Notes: a model not told the origin generated them from the letters alone. A stretch of 64,000 nucleotides of DNA from Pseudoduganella umbonata (GCF_014192225.1 NZ_JACHXS010000007.1:124001-188000), one strand, 5' to 3'. Numbered from the stretch's first letter, positions 16,656 to 25,693 are shown. Made by a program: numbers and translations.

Positions 16656-17435
16656 CTAGATCTCGACGATGAAGCTGGCCTGGAACGACTCGTTTTCAGG
16701 CTCGCCCATCCTGGTCATGTAGCCATGCGGGTTGCAGATGACCCGGCATTCGCCGATCCGGTAGTCGAACGATTCGTGCATATGCCCGTGCACCCAAAGG
16801 TCGGCGCTTGCAACGAGGCTGTCGAGATTGGATGCATAGGCCGACGAGGTCAGGTCACCCGCATATTGCTCCGGGACTGATTTCATCGATGGCGCCATAT
16901 GCGTTACCACGACGGTCGGGCCATCGTGAGGTTCAGCAAGCCTGCTCGCCAGCCAACCCTTGTGCTGTTCATGAAACAGCGCGGTATCGGCAGCGCGCAA
17001 GCGTTTGTAGCCCTTGCCGGCAAGCCGGATGCGGCGATAATCGTTCATCGCGGTTTCGGCGCGCGTCATGGCGAAAAAGCGGCGGTCGTCACCGAACAGC
17101 TTGAAATCCGTCCACAAGGCCGCGCCAAGAAAACGCACGTTGCCGATCCTGTACTCACCACAGTCGAGGAATTTCACATTGTCCGTCGCCGCACTCGCGG
17201 CTTGGATCTTCTGCTGCTCGCTATCGAGGTTGTGGCCATAGCCCTCGTGGTTGCCATGCACGTAGAGGACGGGAATGCCTGCAAATTCCCGTGCCGCCCA
17301 CTGCACGGCGCGCACGCCGCTCGTATCGATATCGCCGGCCAGAATGACAGCATCGGGATTGCTGGCCGACGTGTCGAAAGCAATCTGCCGGGTCCAGAAC
17401 TCGCGGTGCAGGTCGGAAAGGATGAGGAGCCGCAT
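16656..17435 (-). CDS. Calcineurin-like metallophosphoesterase
   Basis: 259 residues. The full set of metal motifs is visible: SDLHREF (residues 7-13, His in place of the common xH pattern), GDID near 35, GNHE near 61, a His in VVTHMAPS near 178, and HGHMHESFDY near 216. This order defines the superfamily of phosphomonoesterases, phosphodiesterases and nucleases; the substrate is not known. It is convergent with the beta-oxidation operon and divergent from the sigma factor gene. Codon use looks slightly less GC-rich than the neighbours, which may indicate acquisition. Confidence 0.82.
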   Translation of the reverse strand: MRLLILSDLHREFWTRQIAFDTSASNPDAVILAGDIDTSGVRAVQWAAREFAGIPVLYVHGNHEGYGHNLDSEQQKIQAASAATDNVKFLDCGEYRIGNVRFLGAALWTDFKLFGDDRRFFAMTRAETAMNDYRRIRLAGKGYKRLRAADTALFHEQHKGWLASRLAEPHDGPTVVVTHMAPSMKSVPEQYAGDLTSSAYASNLDSLVASADLWVHGHMHESFDYRIGECRVICNPHGYMTRMGEPENESFQASFIVEI

Positions 17436-17535
17436 GGTGGCAAGGAGCAGGTGGCGGGAACACTACCTTAACAGGCTTGGCCGGCCCGCCCCCAAAGGCG
17501 CGCATCGCGCGTGCGCCTCGTCCGTCTCAGCCATA

Positions 17536-17541
17536 TATAAT
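17536..17541 (+). promoter_or_regulatory. Possible -10 element of the ECF sigma operon
   Basis: TATAAT at 17536-17541 lies 50 bases before the GTG of the sigma gene in the 156-base divergent region. No matching -35 is evident, so this is a weak call. Confidence 0.3.
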
Positions 17542-17591
17542 CGCCCACACCGGGCATTGGTTTCCGCCCAGCTACCTGACGACGAAACCCC

Positions 17592-18149
17592 GTGCCCATC
17601 GCCCCCGATCAGTTCGACTACGAAGCCGCCTTGCGCGGCTGCGCGCGCGGCGACCGCCAGTCGCTGCGCAGCCTGTACGACCAGGAAGCACCGCGCCTGC
17701 TGGGCGTGGCGCTGCGCATCGTGCGCGAGCGCCAGGCGGCCGAGGATGTGTTGCACGATGCGTTCGTCAGCATCTGGACCAAGGCGGGCACGTTCGACGC
17801 CGCGCGCGGCGCGGGCCGCGGCTGGATCTACAGCATCGTGCGGTACCAGGCGCTGGACGCGGTGCGCGATGGGGCGCGCGAAGTGCTGGTCGGCGACGAG
17901 GAAGCGCTGGACACCATCGATGCCGGCAGCACGGCGCACATCGCCGATGCCTTCGAGCTGCGCCAGGATCTGGGCCGGCTCGAGCACTGCCTCACGCAGC
18001 TCGACGCGGCCAAGCGCAACAGCATCCTGTATGCCTACGTGGACGGCTGCTCGCACAGCGAAATCGCCGAGCGGCTGAAATCGCCGCTGGGCACCGTCAA
18101 GGCCTGGATCAAGCGCGGCCTGACGGCGCTGCGGGAGTGCATGGTATGA
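17592..18149 (+). CDS. ECF-type RNA polymerase sigma factor
   Basis: 185 residues from a GTG start. Region 2 shows LYDQEAPRLLGVALRIV and AAEDVLHDAFVSIWTK. Region 4 shows GCSHSEIAERLKSPLGTVKAWIKRGL with its HTH. The protein is a SigK/SigX-like extracytoplasmic function sigma factor. Its stop overlaps the ATG of an anti-sigma gene (ATGA), the usual arrangement for co-regulation. The GTG at 17592 is the first start in frame with the whole sigma-70 region 2. The likely targets include its own operon and perhaps the DUF4394 lipoprotein gene that converges on it. Confidence 0.9.
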   Translation: MPIAPDQFDYEAALRGCARGDRQSLRSLYDQEAPRLLGVALRIVRERQAAEDVLHDAFVSIWTKAGTFDAARGAGRGWIYSIVRYQALDAVRDGAREVLVGDEEALDTIDAGSTAHIADAFELRQDLGRLEHCLTQLDAAKRNSILYAYVDGCSHSEIAERLKSPLGTVKAWIKRGLTALRECMV

Positions 18150-18850
18150 GCCCGATCCGCGATCCCCACGAAGTCGCCGGCGAATACGTGCTCGGCACCT
18201 TGTCGGCCGAACGGCGCCGTGAAGTCGAGCAGGCGTTGCCGAACGATGCCGCGTTGCGCAGCGCCGTGCAGTACTGGGAGCAAAGGCTGCTGCCCCTGGC
18301 GGGTCTCGCCGAACCGGTCGAACCCTCCGCCGCGCTATGGACGCGCATCGAGCGCAGCATAGCGCCGGCGCCGGCGCCGGCGCGTTCACCGCTGCCGAAG
18401 GCCAGCTGGTGGGACAAACTGACGCTGTGGCGCGGCCTGGCCGCCGGCGGCTTCGCGGCCGCGGCGATCATGGCGGTCGTGGTGGGTGTCCGCATGCAGG
18501 CACCGGAAGCGCCGGGCTACATGGTGGTGCTGGCGACGCCGCAGAATGCGGCGCCGGGCTGGGTGATCCGCGCTACCGGGCCGAATTCCATCCGTCTCGA
18601 ACCGCTGGTGAAGACCGCGGTCCCGGCGCAGCGCGCGCTGCAACTGTGGACCAAGGCCGACGGCTGGAACGGCCCGGTATCGCTGGGCCTCGTCACGCCG
18701 GGCAAGGCGGTCGACGTGCGGCTGGACAAACTGCCGCCGCTGCAGCCGAACCAGCTGTTCGAGATCACGCTGGAACCGGAGAAGGGCTCGCCGATCGGTC
18801 GCCCGACGGGACCGATCCTGTACATCGGCCGCGCCGTCAAGGTGATGTAG
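18146..18850 (+). CDS. Anti-sigma factor (RskA-like)
   Basis: 234 residues. An N-terminal cytoplasmic part begins with the EYVLGTLSAERR segment common to RskA-type anti-sigma factors and lacks an HxxxCxxC zinc motif. A single membrane span sits near residues 97-117 (GLAAGGFAAAAIMAVVVGV). A periplasmic RskA C-terminal domain follows, with YMVVLATP near 130 and LQLWTKADG near 170. It would hold the upstream sigma factor inactive until an envelope signal is received. Translation is coupled to the sigma gene. Confidence 0.85.
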   Translation: MSPIRDPHEVAGEYVLGTLSAERRREVEQALPNDAALRSAVQYWEQRLLPLAGLAEPVEPSAALWTRIERSIAPAPAPARSPLPKASWWDKLTLWRGLAAGGFAAAAIMAVVVGVRMQAPEAPGYMVVLATPQNAAPGWVIRATGPNSIRLEPLVKTAVPAQRALQLWTKADGWNGPVSLGLVTPGKAVDVRLDKLPPLQPNQLFEITLEPEKGSPIGRPTGPILYIGRAVKVM

Positions 18851-18865
18851 CGCGGCCCCGGCGGC

Positions 18866-20515
18866 TTACTTGAGCGAGATGGCGATGTCGCGCAGGCCCG
18901 GCAAGCTGCTGCCGATCACCGAAGTGGCCGGCGTTGCGGCGCCGTTGACCGGCGTCGCGGCGCCCGACAGCACGTCGATCCGGTACAGCGTGCTCGGCCC
19001 CGTGGCGGAAGTGCGCAACGCCGCCAGCACCAGTCCATTCGCTCCGCCCGCGATATCCATGCCCGCATCGCCGGCGACATCCACGCCGAGCCTTCCAACG
19101 TCCACCAGCGTGCCATCGTTCGGCGGCATCTGCATCGCCAGCACGTCGGTGGCGGTATCCAGGTCGAACAGGATCGTCGACGTCACGCCGGCGATGCTGT
19201 TGCTGTAGGCGGCAGCCGTGACCGTGGCCGCGCCGCTGGCGCGGTTGATGGCGCCGTCGGTGGTCGTCGCGCCCGTATCCACGTTGATGCGCAGGCTCTG
19301 GCCCGTATTGCCGATCACGCGCAGGCGGTCCGCCACCGGGTTGAAGTCCACGGCGAACGCGGTGCCGGCTATCGCGGCGTAAGGCGCGGTGGTGTCGGCC
19401 GCATCGGCCATCAGCGTGGCTTTCAGCGTCGCTGCGCCGGTCGCCGGATCGATCGTCACGATGCGCGCGGCGGAGGTGATGCCATACAGCATGCCATCCT
19501 TCGGCCGGACATCGATGCCCAGCAGCGTTTCGCCGCCATTCAGGCCCGTGACCGATACGGTGGTGTCGATCGTGTTCGGCGTGGCGACCTTGAAGGCGAC
19601 CAGTCGGTTGTCGTCCGTCAGGCCATGCACCATCGGTGCCTGTGCCGGGCGCAGCGCGATGCCCCGGATATCTTCCGAGCCGCCCACCGCGCCTACCAGC
19701 GTGGCAGGAGCGGACGGTGCCGCCAGGTTGACGCTGTACAGGTTGCGCGCGCCGGCCACGGTGGCCACCATGTAGCCCGCATTGTTGCGTGCATCGATGT
19801 CGAAGCCGTTGGCCGCCGCGGCATCGATGCCCAGTGCGACAGGCGTTGCCAGCGTACCGTTGTTCGGCGGGTTCTGGATGTACAGCATGTCGGTCACGGT
19901 ATCGAGCGCGTACAGCGTGGTGGTACCGGTGCCGGCGAACGAATTGGTGTAGGCCGAAGCCGTCACCTGCGTCGTGGCCGCGCCGCCATTGATCGCGCCA
20001 TCGGTGGTCGTGGCGCCGGTATCGACATTGATGCGCAGGCTCTGGCCCGTGTTGCTCACGATGCGCAGCCGGTCGGCGACCGGGTTGAAGTCGACGCCGA
20101 AGTCGGTGCCGGCCAGCGTGCTGAACGGCGCGGTGGTGTCGGCCGCATCGGCCATCAGCGTGGATTTCAGCGTCGCCGCGCCGGTCGCGGTGTCGATCGT
20201 GTACAGCCGGCCGGTCGAGCCAATGCCGTACAGCTTGCCGTCCGCCGGGCGGAAGTCGATGCCGAGCAGGTTTTCGCCGCTCTGCAAGCCGGTAATGGTG
20301 GCGGTGGTGCGCACCGTGCCGGGCGTGTCGCGGTTGAAGGAAATCAGCTTGTTGCTGGCAGTTAATGCGAAGACGTCGCCCGGCGTCATGGCCGGCACTT
20401 CCGGCGCCGGCGGCGGGACATGGTGGTCATCATCGTTACCGCTGCCGCCGCACGCGGCAATGCCGAACGCGAGGGAAATGGCCAGGGCGAGCGTGGAAAA
20501 CTGGGGTCGGTTCAT
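18866..20515 (-). CDS. Lipoprotein with two tandem DUF4394 domains
   Basis: 549 residues. A lipoprotein signal ends in IAAC (lipobox, Cys ~22) followed by GGSGNDDDHH. The rest is a near-exact internal duplication: residues ~45-290 and ~295-545 each carry LLGID.RP.DG.LYGI, LMADAADTTAP, DFNPVADRLR and NTGQSLRINVDTGATTTDG. DUF4394 is predicted to form beta-propeller-like repeats; its function is unknown. GAGGA precedes the ATG. DUF4394 genes often sit next to ECF sigma/anti-sigma pairs, as here, where the two convergent stops are only 15 bases apart. Confidence 0.85.
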   Translation of the reverse strand: MNRPQFSTLALAISLAFGIAACGGSGNDDDHHVPPPAPEVPAMTPGDVFALTASNKLISFNRDTPGTVRTTATITGLQSGENLLGIDFRPADGKLYGIGSTGRLYTIDTATGAATLKSTLMADAADTTAPFSTLAGTDFGVDFNPVADRLRIVSNTGQSLRINVDTGATTTDGAINGGAATTQVTASAYTNSFAGTGTTTLYALDTVTDMLYIQNPPNNGTLATPVALGIDAAAANGFDIDARNNAGYMVATVAGARNLYSVNLAAPSAPATLVGAVGGSEDIRGIALRPAQAPMVHGLTDDNRLVAFKVATPNTIDTTVSVTGLNGGETLLGIDVRPKDGMLYGITSAARIVTIDPATGAATLKATLMADAADTTAPYAAIAGTAFAVDFNPVADRLRVIGNTGQSLRINVDTGATTTDGAINRASGAATVTAAAYSNSIAGVTSTILFDLDTATDVLAMQMPPNDGTLVDVGRLGVDVAGDAGMDIAGGANGLVLAALRTSATGPSTLYRIDVLSGAATPVNGAATPATSVIGSSLPGLRDIAISLK

Positions 20516-20644
20516 GATCGGTCCTCGGTAGTTGTAGGCTCAACAGCTGCCGGGATGGCAATGTTGTGCGTGTACTACTCCCGAGCGGGCCAATCGGATG
20601 CAGCGGACCGAAAAAATAATTTTCCGATGTGCGCCGGGGCCGTT

Positions 20645-21178
20645 TCAGGCGGCGCGTGCGGTCGCGATCGCCCTCAGCGCATCCGTCAATGTTTCCGCGT
20701 CGTAAGGTCCGCTGTAGGGCCGTCCATCGATGAAGAAGGACGGTGTGCCCTGCACGCCGCTGCGTTCGGCGCCGGCGCTATCCTGCCGCACCTTCTCGGC
20801 ATAGCGCCGGCTGCGCAGGTCGGCCGTGAAGCGCGCCATGTCGAGGCCGAGGCGGGTGGCCAGGGCGCTGACCAGGGAAGGGCTGAGCTGGCGCTGGTTC
20901 TCGTACAGCGCGTCGTGCATCGGCCAGAACTGGCCCTGCACGCCGGCGGCTTCGGCCGCTTCGGCGGCCAGTTCCGCCATCGGATGGATCGCCGTCAGCG
21001 GCATGTGGCGGAAAACAAAGCGCAGCGCGTCGCCCAGGCTGGAGCGGACCTGTTTCAGTTCGCCGTACGCCGCGCCGCAGTACGGACATTGGAAGTCCCC
21101 GTACTCGACCAGCGTGACCGCTGCGTTGGAAGGGCCGAGTGCGTGATCGTGCGTGCTGACGGCGATGGCGAGGTTCAT
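20645..21178 (-). CDS. DsbA-family thioredoxin-fold protein, cytoplasmic
   Basis: 177 residues from the ATG at 21178, chosen for the GGAG site 9 bases upstream and because earlier in-frame sequence is Arg/Pro-rich noise. The thioredoxin active site is CPYC in YGDFQCPYCGAAY (residues ~34-37), and the cis-Pro loop is GTPSFFIDG (~147). No signal peptide is present, so unlike DsbA it should act in the cytoplasm. Relatives include FrnE-like oxidoreductases that protect against disulfide or oxidative stress. It lies between DUF4394 and amidase genes on the same strand with 100+ base gaps. Confidence 0.82.
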   Translation of the reverse strand: MNLAIAVSTHDHALGPSNAAVTLVEYGDFQCPYCGAAYGELKQVRSSLGDALRFVFRHMPLTAIHPMAELAAEAAEAAGVQGQFWPMHDALYENQRQLSPSLVSALATRLGLDMARFTADLRSRRYAEKVRQDSAGAERSGVQGTPSFFIDGRPYSGPYDAETLTDALRAIATARAA

Positions 21179-21326
21179 GGTGTGCTCCGTTGGTGGATGA
21201 TGCAAGCCATTCTCCGCCGCGGCCTGCATGCCGGCCCGTCCCGCACGGGTCATCGGCTCCCCGTCCTGCGGTGCGCCGGGAGCCCTGCCATCCGGGCAGG
21301 GACGTGCCACGCAGCGCCAGCCGGGT

Positions 21327-22766
21327 TCACTCCTGCTTTCCCGCCCAGACCGGCGGAATGCGCTGATTCCAGGGTGCTGCCTCTTCCAGCTGTCCGGCAA
21401 GCCTGAACAACAAACCGTCATTGCCCCAGCCGGCGGCGAACTGTATCCCGATCGGCAGGCCGGCGGCGTCGTGGCCAATGGGTACCGACATCGCCGGGGT
21501 TCCCGCCACATTGAACACAGGGGTGTAGGGCGAATGGCGGAAGACGTGCCCCGTCCACGCGAGTCCATCATGCTGCGCGGTGCCGGCCGCATAGTTGCCG
21601 ATGGCCTGCGCCACATCCGGCAAGGCGGGTGTCATCAGCACGTGACGGCCTTCGAAATACGCCGCTACCGCGCGGCTGACGCGGTTGCGCGTCTCCAGGG
21701 CGCCGACAAACGCGGTGGCCGGGGCACGCTTGCCATACTCGTAGCAGGCCAGCGTGGACGGTTCCAGCGTCGACAGGTCCGCCGGCCTTGCGCATGCCGC
21801 GGCGAACGCATCGATCCAGCCCACCAGGTTGGCACACCAGATCTGCGCGTTCGCATGGACGAAGCTTTCCCACGAGACGCCGATGTCCAGCGATGCCTCG
21901 TCCACCTCGTGGCCCAGTTCCCGGCACAGGCGGGCCGCCTGCTCCAGGCACGCCAGCGTTTCGGGCGCCGGCCGCTGGCCGCTCCACGCCGCCGCCATGA
22001 CGCCGATGCGCAGTCTGCCGGGCGCGCGCGTGACGTCGGCCAGGAAGCCGTCGCCGGGCGGCGGCGTGAAATAGGGCTCGCCGGCATCGGGCAGGTTGAT
22101 CGCGTCGAGCAGGGCGGCGCTGTCGCGCACGGTCCGGCTGACACCCAGCTGCACGCCGAAGCCATTGAATACTTCGTCCATCCCCGGGCCGTTCGATACG
22201 CGGCCGCGCGTCGGCTTCAGGCCGAACAGCCCCGTCGATGCCGCGGGGACGCGGATCGAGCCGGCGGCATCGGTGGCGTGCGCGATGGGAACGATGCCCG
22301 CCGCGACGGCCGCCGCACTGCCGCCGCTGGAGCCGCCGGCGCTATGGCCGAGGTGCCAGGGATTGCGTGTGGCCCCATGGAGCAGCGATTCCGTGGTGGT
22401 GCTGAACGCCATCTCGGGCGATGCGGTGCGGCCGATCGTCACCAGGCCGGCGCGCCGGAAGTGCCGCATCAGGTTCGAGTCTTCGGCGGCGACATGGCCG
22501 GCCGCAATGCGGCTGCCCAGCTCCAGGCGCTTGCCCGCCATGGCGATGGCCACGTCCTTGATCAGGAACGGCACGCCGGCCAAGGGACCGTTCGCATGGC
22601 CAGTAGGGGCCTCGGGCCAATGTTCGACAACGGCATTCAACCGCGGGTTGACGGCGGCAATGGCCTGCAGCGCCGCGGCTTGCAGTTCGCCGGGCGTGAC
22701 TTCTCCGCGCTTCACCAGCCCGGCCAGGCCCAGCCCATCGTACAGCACGTATTCGGATACTTTCAC
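21327..22766 (-). CDS. Amidase (amidase signature family)
   Basis: 479 residues from GTG at 22766. AAAGGAG lies 6 bases upstream, and the longer frame runs into the divergent TetR gene. The catalytic Ser-cisSer-Lys triad region is visible: the Lys in GVPFLIKDVA near residue 72, the Gly/Ser loop HSAGGSSGGSAAAV near 147, and DAAGSIRVPAA with the nucleophilic Ser near 172. These enzymes hydrolyse amides such as aryl or fatty amides; the substrate is open. It is divergent from a TetR gene with two shared operators, so it is probably the main target of that repressor. Confidence 0.88.
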   Translation of the reverse strand: MKVSEYVLYDGLGLAGLVKRGEVTPGELQAAALQAIAAVNPRLNAVVEHWPEAPTGHANGPLAGVPFLIKDVAIAMAGKRLELGSRIAAGHVAAEDSNLMRHFRRAGLVTIGRTASPEMAFSTTTESLLHGATRNPWHLGHSAGGSSGGSAAAVAAGIVPIAHATDAAGSIRVPAASTGLFGLKPTRGRVSNGPGMDEVFNGFGVQLGVSRTVRDSAALLDAINLPDAGEPYFTPPPGDGFLADVTRAPGRLRIGVMAAAWSGQRPAPETLACLEQAARLCRELGHEVDEASLDIGVSWESFVHANAQIWCANLVGWIDAFAAACARPADLSTLEPSTLACYEYGKRAPATAFVGALETRNRVSRAVAAYFEGRHVLMTPALPDVAQAIGNYAAGTAQHDGLAWTGHVFRHSPYTPVFNVAGTPAMSVPIGHDAAGLPIGIQFAAGWGNDGLLFRLAGQLEEAAPWNQRIPPVWAGKQE

Positions 22767-22783
22767 AGCGGCTCCTTTCAGTG

Positions 22784-22836
22784 TGATACCGATCGGTATC
22801 ATTTCAGTCGCGCTATAATGATACCGATCAGTATCA
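22784..22836. promoter_or_regulatory. Divergent promoter with two TetR operators
   Basis: TGATACCGATCGGTATCA (22784-22801) is a perfect 18-bp palindrome. TGATACCGATCAGTATCA (22819-22836) is the same sequence with one mismatch. Their centres are 35 bases apart. A TATAAT (22814-22819) for the plus-strand gene sits between them. The first operator begins 17 bases upstream of the amidase GTG. Occupation of both by the adjacent TetR would block both genes. Confidence 0.85.
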
Positions 22837-22853
22837 GGTGTCAAGGAGTTTGC

Positions 22854-23423
22854 ATGAGCGAGGAAGAGGGCGGAAAACCGCCGCTGCGCGACCGGGTGTT
22901 CCGGGCGGCGGCGGAGCTGTTCCATGCGGAGGGGATTCGCGGCGTGGGCGTCGACGCCATCGCCCGCGCCGCGCAGACCACGAAGATGGGCCTGTACCGG
23001 CAGTTCGGCTCGAAGGATGAGCTGATCACCGAGTGGGTCCGCAACCAGGTGGAGCAGTACACGGCGGTGCTGGACCGGCTTGCCGGGCGCTGGCCGGACG
23101 ACCCGCGGCGCCAGCTCGCCGGTTTTGCCGAGTTCATCGCCGACGACGTCGCGAGCGCGACGCATCGGGGCTGCACGTTCATCAACACGGTCGCCGAGCT
23201 GCCCGATGCCGCGCATCCGGCACGCAAGCTGATCGAAGAGCACAAGGCGCGCCAGCTGGCGCGCCTGACGAAGCTGTGCCGCGCGGCGGGCCATCCGCAT
23301 CCGGGCCGGACCGCGCTTCACCTCACGCTGGTGCTGGAGGGCGCGCAGGCGGTGGCGCAGAACGGCTCGGCACCGGACCTGCGCAAGCGCCTGCTGGAGA
23401 TCGCCGCGGAGATCGTCGGCTGA
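22854..23423 (+). CDS. TetR/AcrR-family repressor, divergent from amidase
   Basis: 189 residues. The HTH is GVGVDAIARAAQTTKMGLYRQFGSKDEL near residues 29-55. The C-terminal domain contains the GCTFINTVAELPDAAHPARKL segment common in a broad TetR subgroup. AAGGAG lies 7 bases upstream of the ATG. Two 18-bp palindromes fill the short divergent region with the amidase gene, strongly suggesting autoregulation and amidase control. It ends 6 bases before the convergent MFS gene. Confidence 0.88.
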   Translation: MSEEEGGKPPLRDRVFRAAAELFHAEGIRGVGVDAIARAAQTTKMGLYRQFGSKDELITEWVRNQVEQYTAVLDRLAGRWPDDPRRQLAGFAEFIADDVASATHRGCTFINTVAELPDAAHPARKLIEEHKARQLARLTKLCRAAGHPHPGRTALHLTLVLEGAQAVAQNGSAPDLRKRLLEIAAEIVG

Positions 23424-23429
23424 TGCGCG

Positions 23430-24677
23430 TCAGGCCGGCACCGCACGCGGCACCGGCCGCTCCTCCCTGATCGGCAGGTTCACCAGCGCCGCCGCCACCG
23501 CCAGCGCGGCATCGGCCCACCACATCCAGCTGTAGTCGCCCGTGACCGTCACGGCCACGCCGCCCAGCCAGGCGCCGAAGAAGCCGCCGACCTGGTGGCT
23601 GAACAGCGTGAGCCCGAACAGCGTGGCGAGGTAGCGCGTGCCGAACAGTTTCGCGGTCAGCCCCGCGGTCGGCGGCACGGTCGCCAGCCACGTCGCGCCC
23701 AGCACCGCAGCGAACACGTAGAACGTCAGCGGCACTTTCGGTGCGGCGAGATACAGCAGTATGGCGACGGCGCGCGACGCATACATCCACGACAGGATCA
23801 TCTTCATCCGCACCCGGTTGCCCAAGGCGCCGGCGACCAGGCTGCCCGCCACGTTGGCCAGGCCGATGATGGCCAGCGATGCCGATGCCACGTTCGCGTC
23901 CAGCCCGCACAGGCTCACTTCGCCCGGCATGTGCGTGACGAGGAAGGCGATGTGGAAGCCGCAGGTGAAGAATCCCGCGTGCAGGCACCAGTAGCTCCGG
24001 TCGCGCAGCGCGATCTTCAGTTGTTCGCGCAGCGTGATGCCGGCGGGTTCCGCCCCGGCCGTGGGCTGAGGCCGCGGCTGGCCGCGCAGCCACCATGCCA
24101 TCGGCGCGGTGGTCAGGGCGATCGCCGCCATCATCCACATCGCGTGCATCCAGCCGAACGCCGACATCACGGCCTGGTTCAGCGGTGCGAAGACAAACTG
24201 GCCCATGCTGCCGCCCGCATTGATCACGCCGCCGGCGAACGAGCGGCGCTCGGCCGGAATGTGCTTGGCCGTGGCGCCGATCAGGATCGAGAAGCTGCCC
24301 GCGCCCGCGCCGGCGGCGCTGAGGATGCCGATCGCAACGATCAGGCCCCACTCGCTGGTGACCTGCGTGGTCAGTGCGGAGCCCGCAGCCAGCATCACGG
24401 CGCCCAGCACGATGACGCGGCCCGGGCCCCAGCGGTCGGCGGCGGCGCCGAACACCGGCTGTACCACGCCCCATACCAGCTGGGCGATCGCCATCGCGAA
24501 GCTGATCGTGGCAATGCCCAGTCCCGTATGCGTGTTCAGCGGAGAAAGAAACAGCCCGAGCGAGCCGCGCGTACCCATCGTCACCATCAGGATCGCGGCC
24601 GCCACCAGCACGAACGTCCAGTGGCCGGTGGCGCGCCGGGCGGCAGGCGGGGAAGTTGTCCGGATCGAGGTCAGCAT
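23430..24677 (-). CDS. MFS transporter
   Basis: 415 residues from ATG 24677 (MLTSIRTTS), with GGAAAT upstream; a start at 24734 would add a 19-residue leader. About twelve hydrophobic segments are visible, with the MFS signature between helices 2 and 3 replaced by GAAADRWGPGRVIVLG. It resembles the oxalate/formate-antiporter-like and CynX-like carriers in general pattern, but no substrate can be given. It is divergent from a GcvA-type LysR gene whose operator lies between them, so it is probably the LysR target. Confidence 0.82.
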   Translation of the reverse strand: MLTSIRTTSPPAARRATGHWTFVLVAAAILMVTMGTRGSLGLFLSPLNTHTGLGIATISFAMAIAQLVWGVVQPVFGAAADRWGPGRVIVLGAVMLAAGSALTTQVTSEWGLIVAIGILSAAGAGAGSFSILIGATAKHIPAERRSFAGGVINAGGSMGQFVFAPLNQAVMSAFGWMHAMWMMAAIALTTAPMAWWLRGQPRPQPTAGAEPAGITLREQLKIALRDRSYWCLHAGFFTCGFHIAFLVTHMPGEVSLCGLDANVASASLAIIGLANVAGSLVAGALGNRVRMKMILSWMYASRAVAILLYLAAPKVPLTFYVFAAVLGATWLATVPPTAGLTAKLFGTRYLATLFGLTLFSHQVGGFFGAWLGGVAVTVTGDYSWMWWADAALAVAAALVNLPIREERPVPRAVPA

Positions 24678-24757
24678 GGGATTTCCAGTGTCGTAGGGAG
24701 CACCCATTATCGGCAGCGGGCAAGGCCGGGACAAATGATAAGATTTCCGCCTTACTA

Positions 24758-24770
24758 TAGAAAATTTCTA
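24758..24770. promoter_or_regulatory. LysR-type T-N11-A box overlapping the leader of the LysR gene
   Basis: TAGAAAATTTCTA is a perfect 13-bp palindrome that fits T-N11-A. It ends 2 bases before the ATG at 24773, where the ribosome binding site would be. Binding there would repress the regulator itself and could activate the divergent MFS gene. Confidence 0.65.
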
Positions 24771-24772
24771 CC

Positions 24773-25651
24773 ATGACGGTTCCGGTCAAGGCCCTGCTGG
24801 CATTCGATGCGGCGATGAAGCACAGCAGCTTCGCGCTGGCGGCGGCGGAGCTGCACGTGACGCCCGGCGCGGTGGGGCAGCAGATTCAGAAGCTGGAACA
24901 GTGGCTCGGCGTATCGCTGTTCGTCCGGTCGACGCGGCAGGTGCAGCCCACCGCCGAGGCGCTCAACTACTGGAGCGCCGTCGCGCCGGCGCTGGCGCGC
25001 ATCCAGCATGCCAGCGACCAGTTGCGCCTGAAGCAGAGCAACGAGGTCTGGCTGTCGATTCCGCCGACGCTGGCGGCCAAGTGGTTCGCGCCGCGGATGG
25101 CGGCATTCCTGGCGCGGCATCCGGGCATCTCGCTGCATCTTTCCGCCACCACCGCGATGGTCGACCTGGAACGCGACCGCGCCGACCTGGCGATCCGCCA
25201 TTTCGACGGCAAGGATCCGGCCCTGCATGCGGACCTGCTGTGGCGCGACGAAGTCCACCTGTATTGCGCGCCGGCCTATGTCCGCAAGATGCGCCTGAAA
25301 ACGCCGGCGGACCTGGCGCGCGCCACGCTGCTGCACACCACGTTCCACCCGCACTGGAAGGAATGGCTGCTGCGCTTCTCGCCGCTGACGGCGCGCGAGA
25401 TCGACGCGATTCCCGGCCAGCACTTCGACCAGGGCATCCTCGCCATCGAAGCGGCGCGGCACGGGCAGGGAGCGGCACTGAGCAGCGCCGCCCTGACCGA
25501 GGCGGAAATGCGCGACGGCTTGCTGTGCGAACCGTTTGCCCACACGCTGCCGCTGCCGAAGGGATATTACGTCGTGCACCATCGGCAGGCGCCGTTGCGT
25601 CCGGCCGCCGTGGCGCTGAGGGACTGGCTGCTGGAAGCGGCCACGCAGTAA
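24773..25651 (+). CDS. LysR-type regulator (GcvA-like)
   Basis: 292 residues. The N-terminal winged HTH is KALLAFDAAMKHSSFALAAAELHVTPGAVGQQIQKLE, with the GAVGQQI/GAVSQQI-type recognition helix of the GcvA/AmpR branch. The C-terminal effector domain has PRMAAFLARHPGI and ADLAIRHFDG, also typical of this branch. It is divergent from the MFS gene with a T-N11-A palindrome just before its start. The effector is unknown. Confidence 0.88.
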   Translation: MTVPVKALLAFDAAMKHSSFALAAAELHVTPGAVGQQIQKLEQWLGVSLFVRSTRQVQPTAEALNYWSAVAPALARIQHASDQLRLKQSNEVWLSIPPTLAAKWFAPRMAAFLARHPGISLHLSATTAMVDLERDRADLAIRHFDGKDPALHADLLWRDEVHLYCAPAYVRKMRLKTPADLARATLLHTTFHPHWKEWLLRFSPLTAREIDAIPGQHFDQGILAIEAARHGQGAALSSAALTEAEMRDGLLCEPFAHTLPLPKGYYVVHHRQAPLRPAAVALRDWLLEAATQ

Positions 25652-25693
25652 GGCTTATCGTGCGTGACTCCCCCTCGGCCACGGCGTGCCGCG

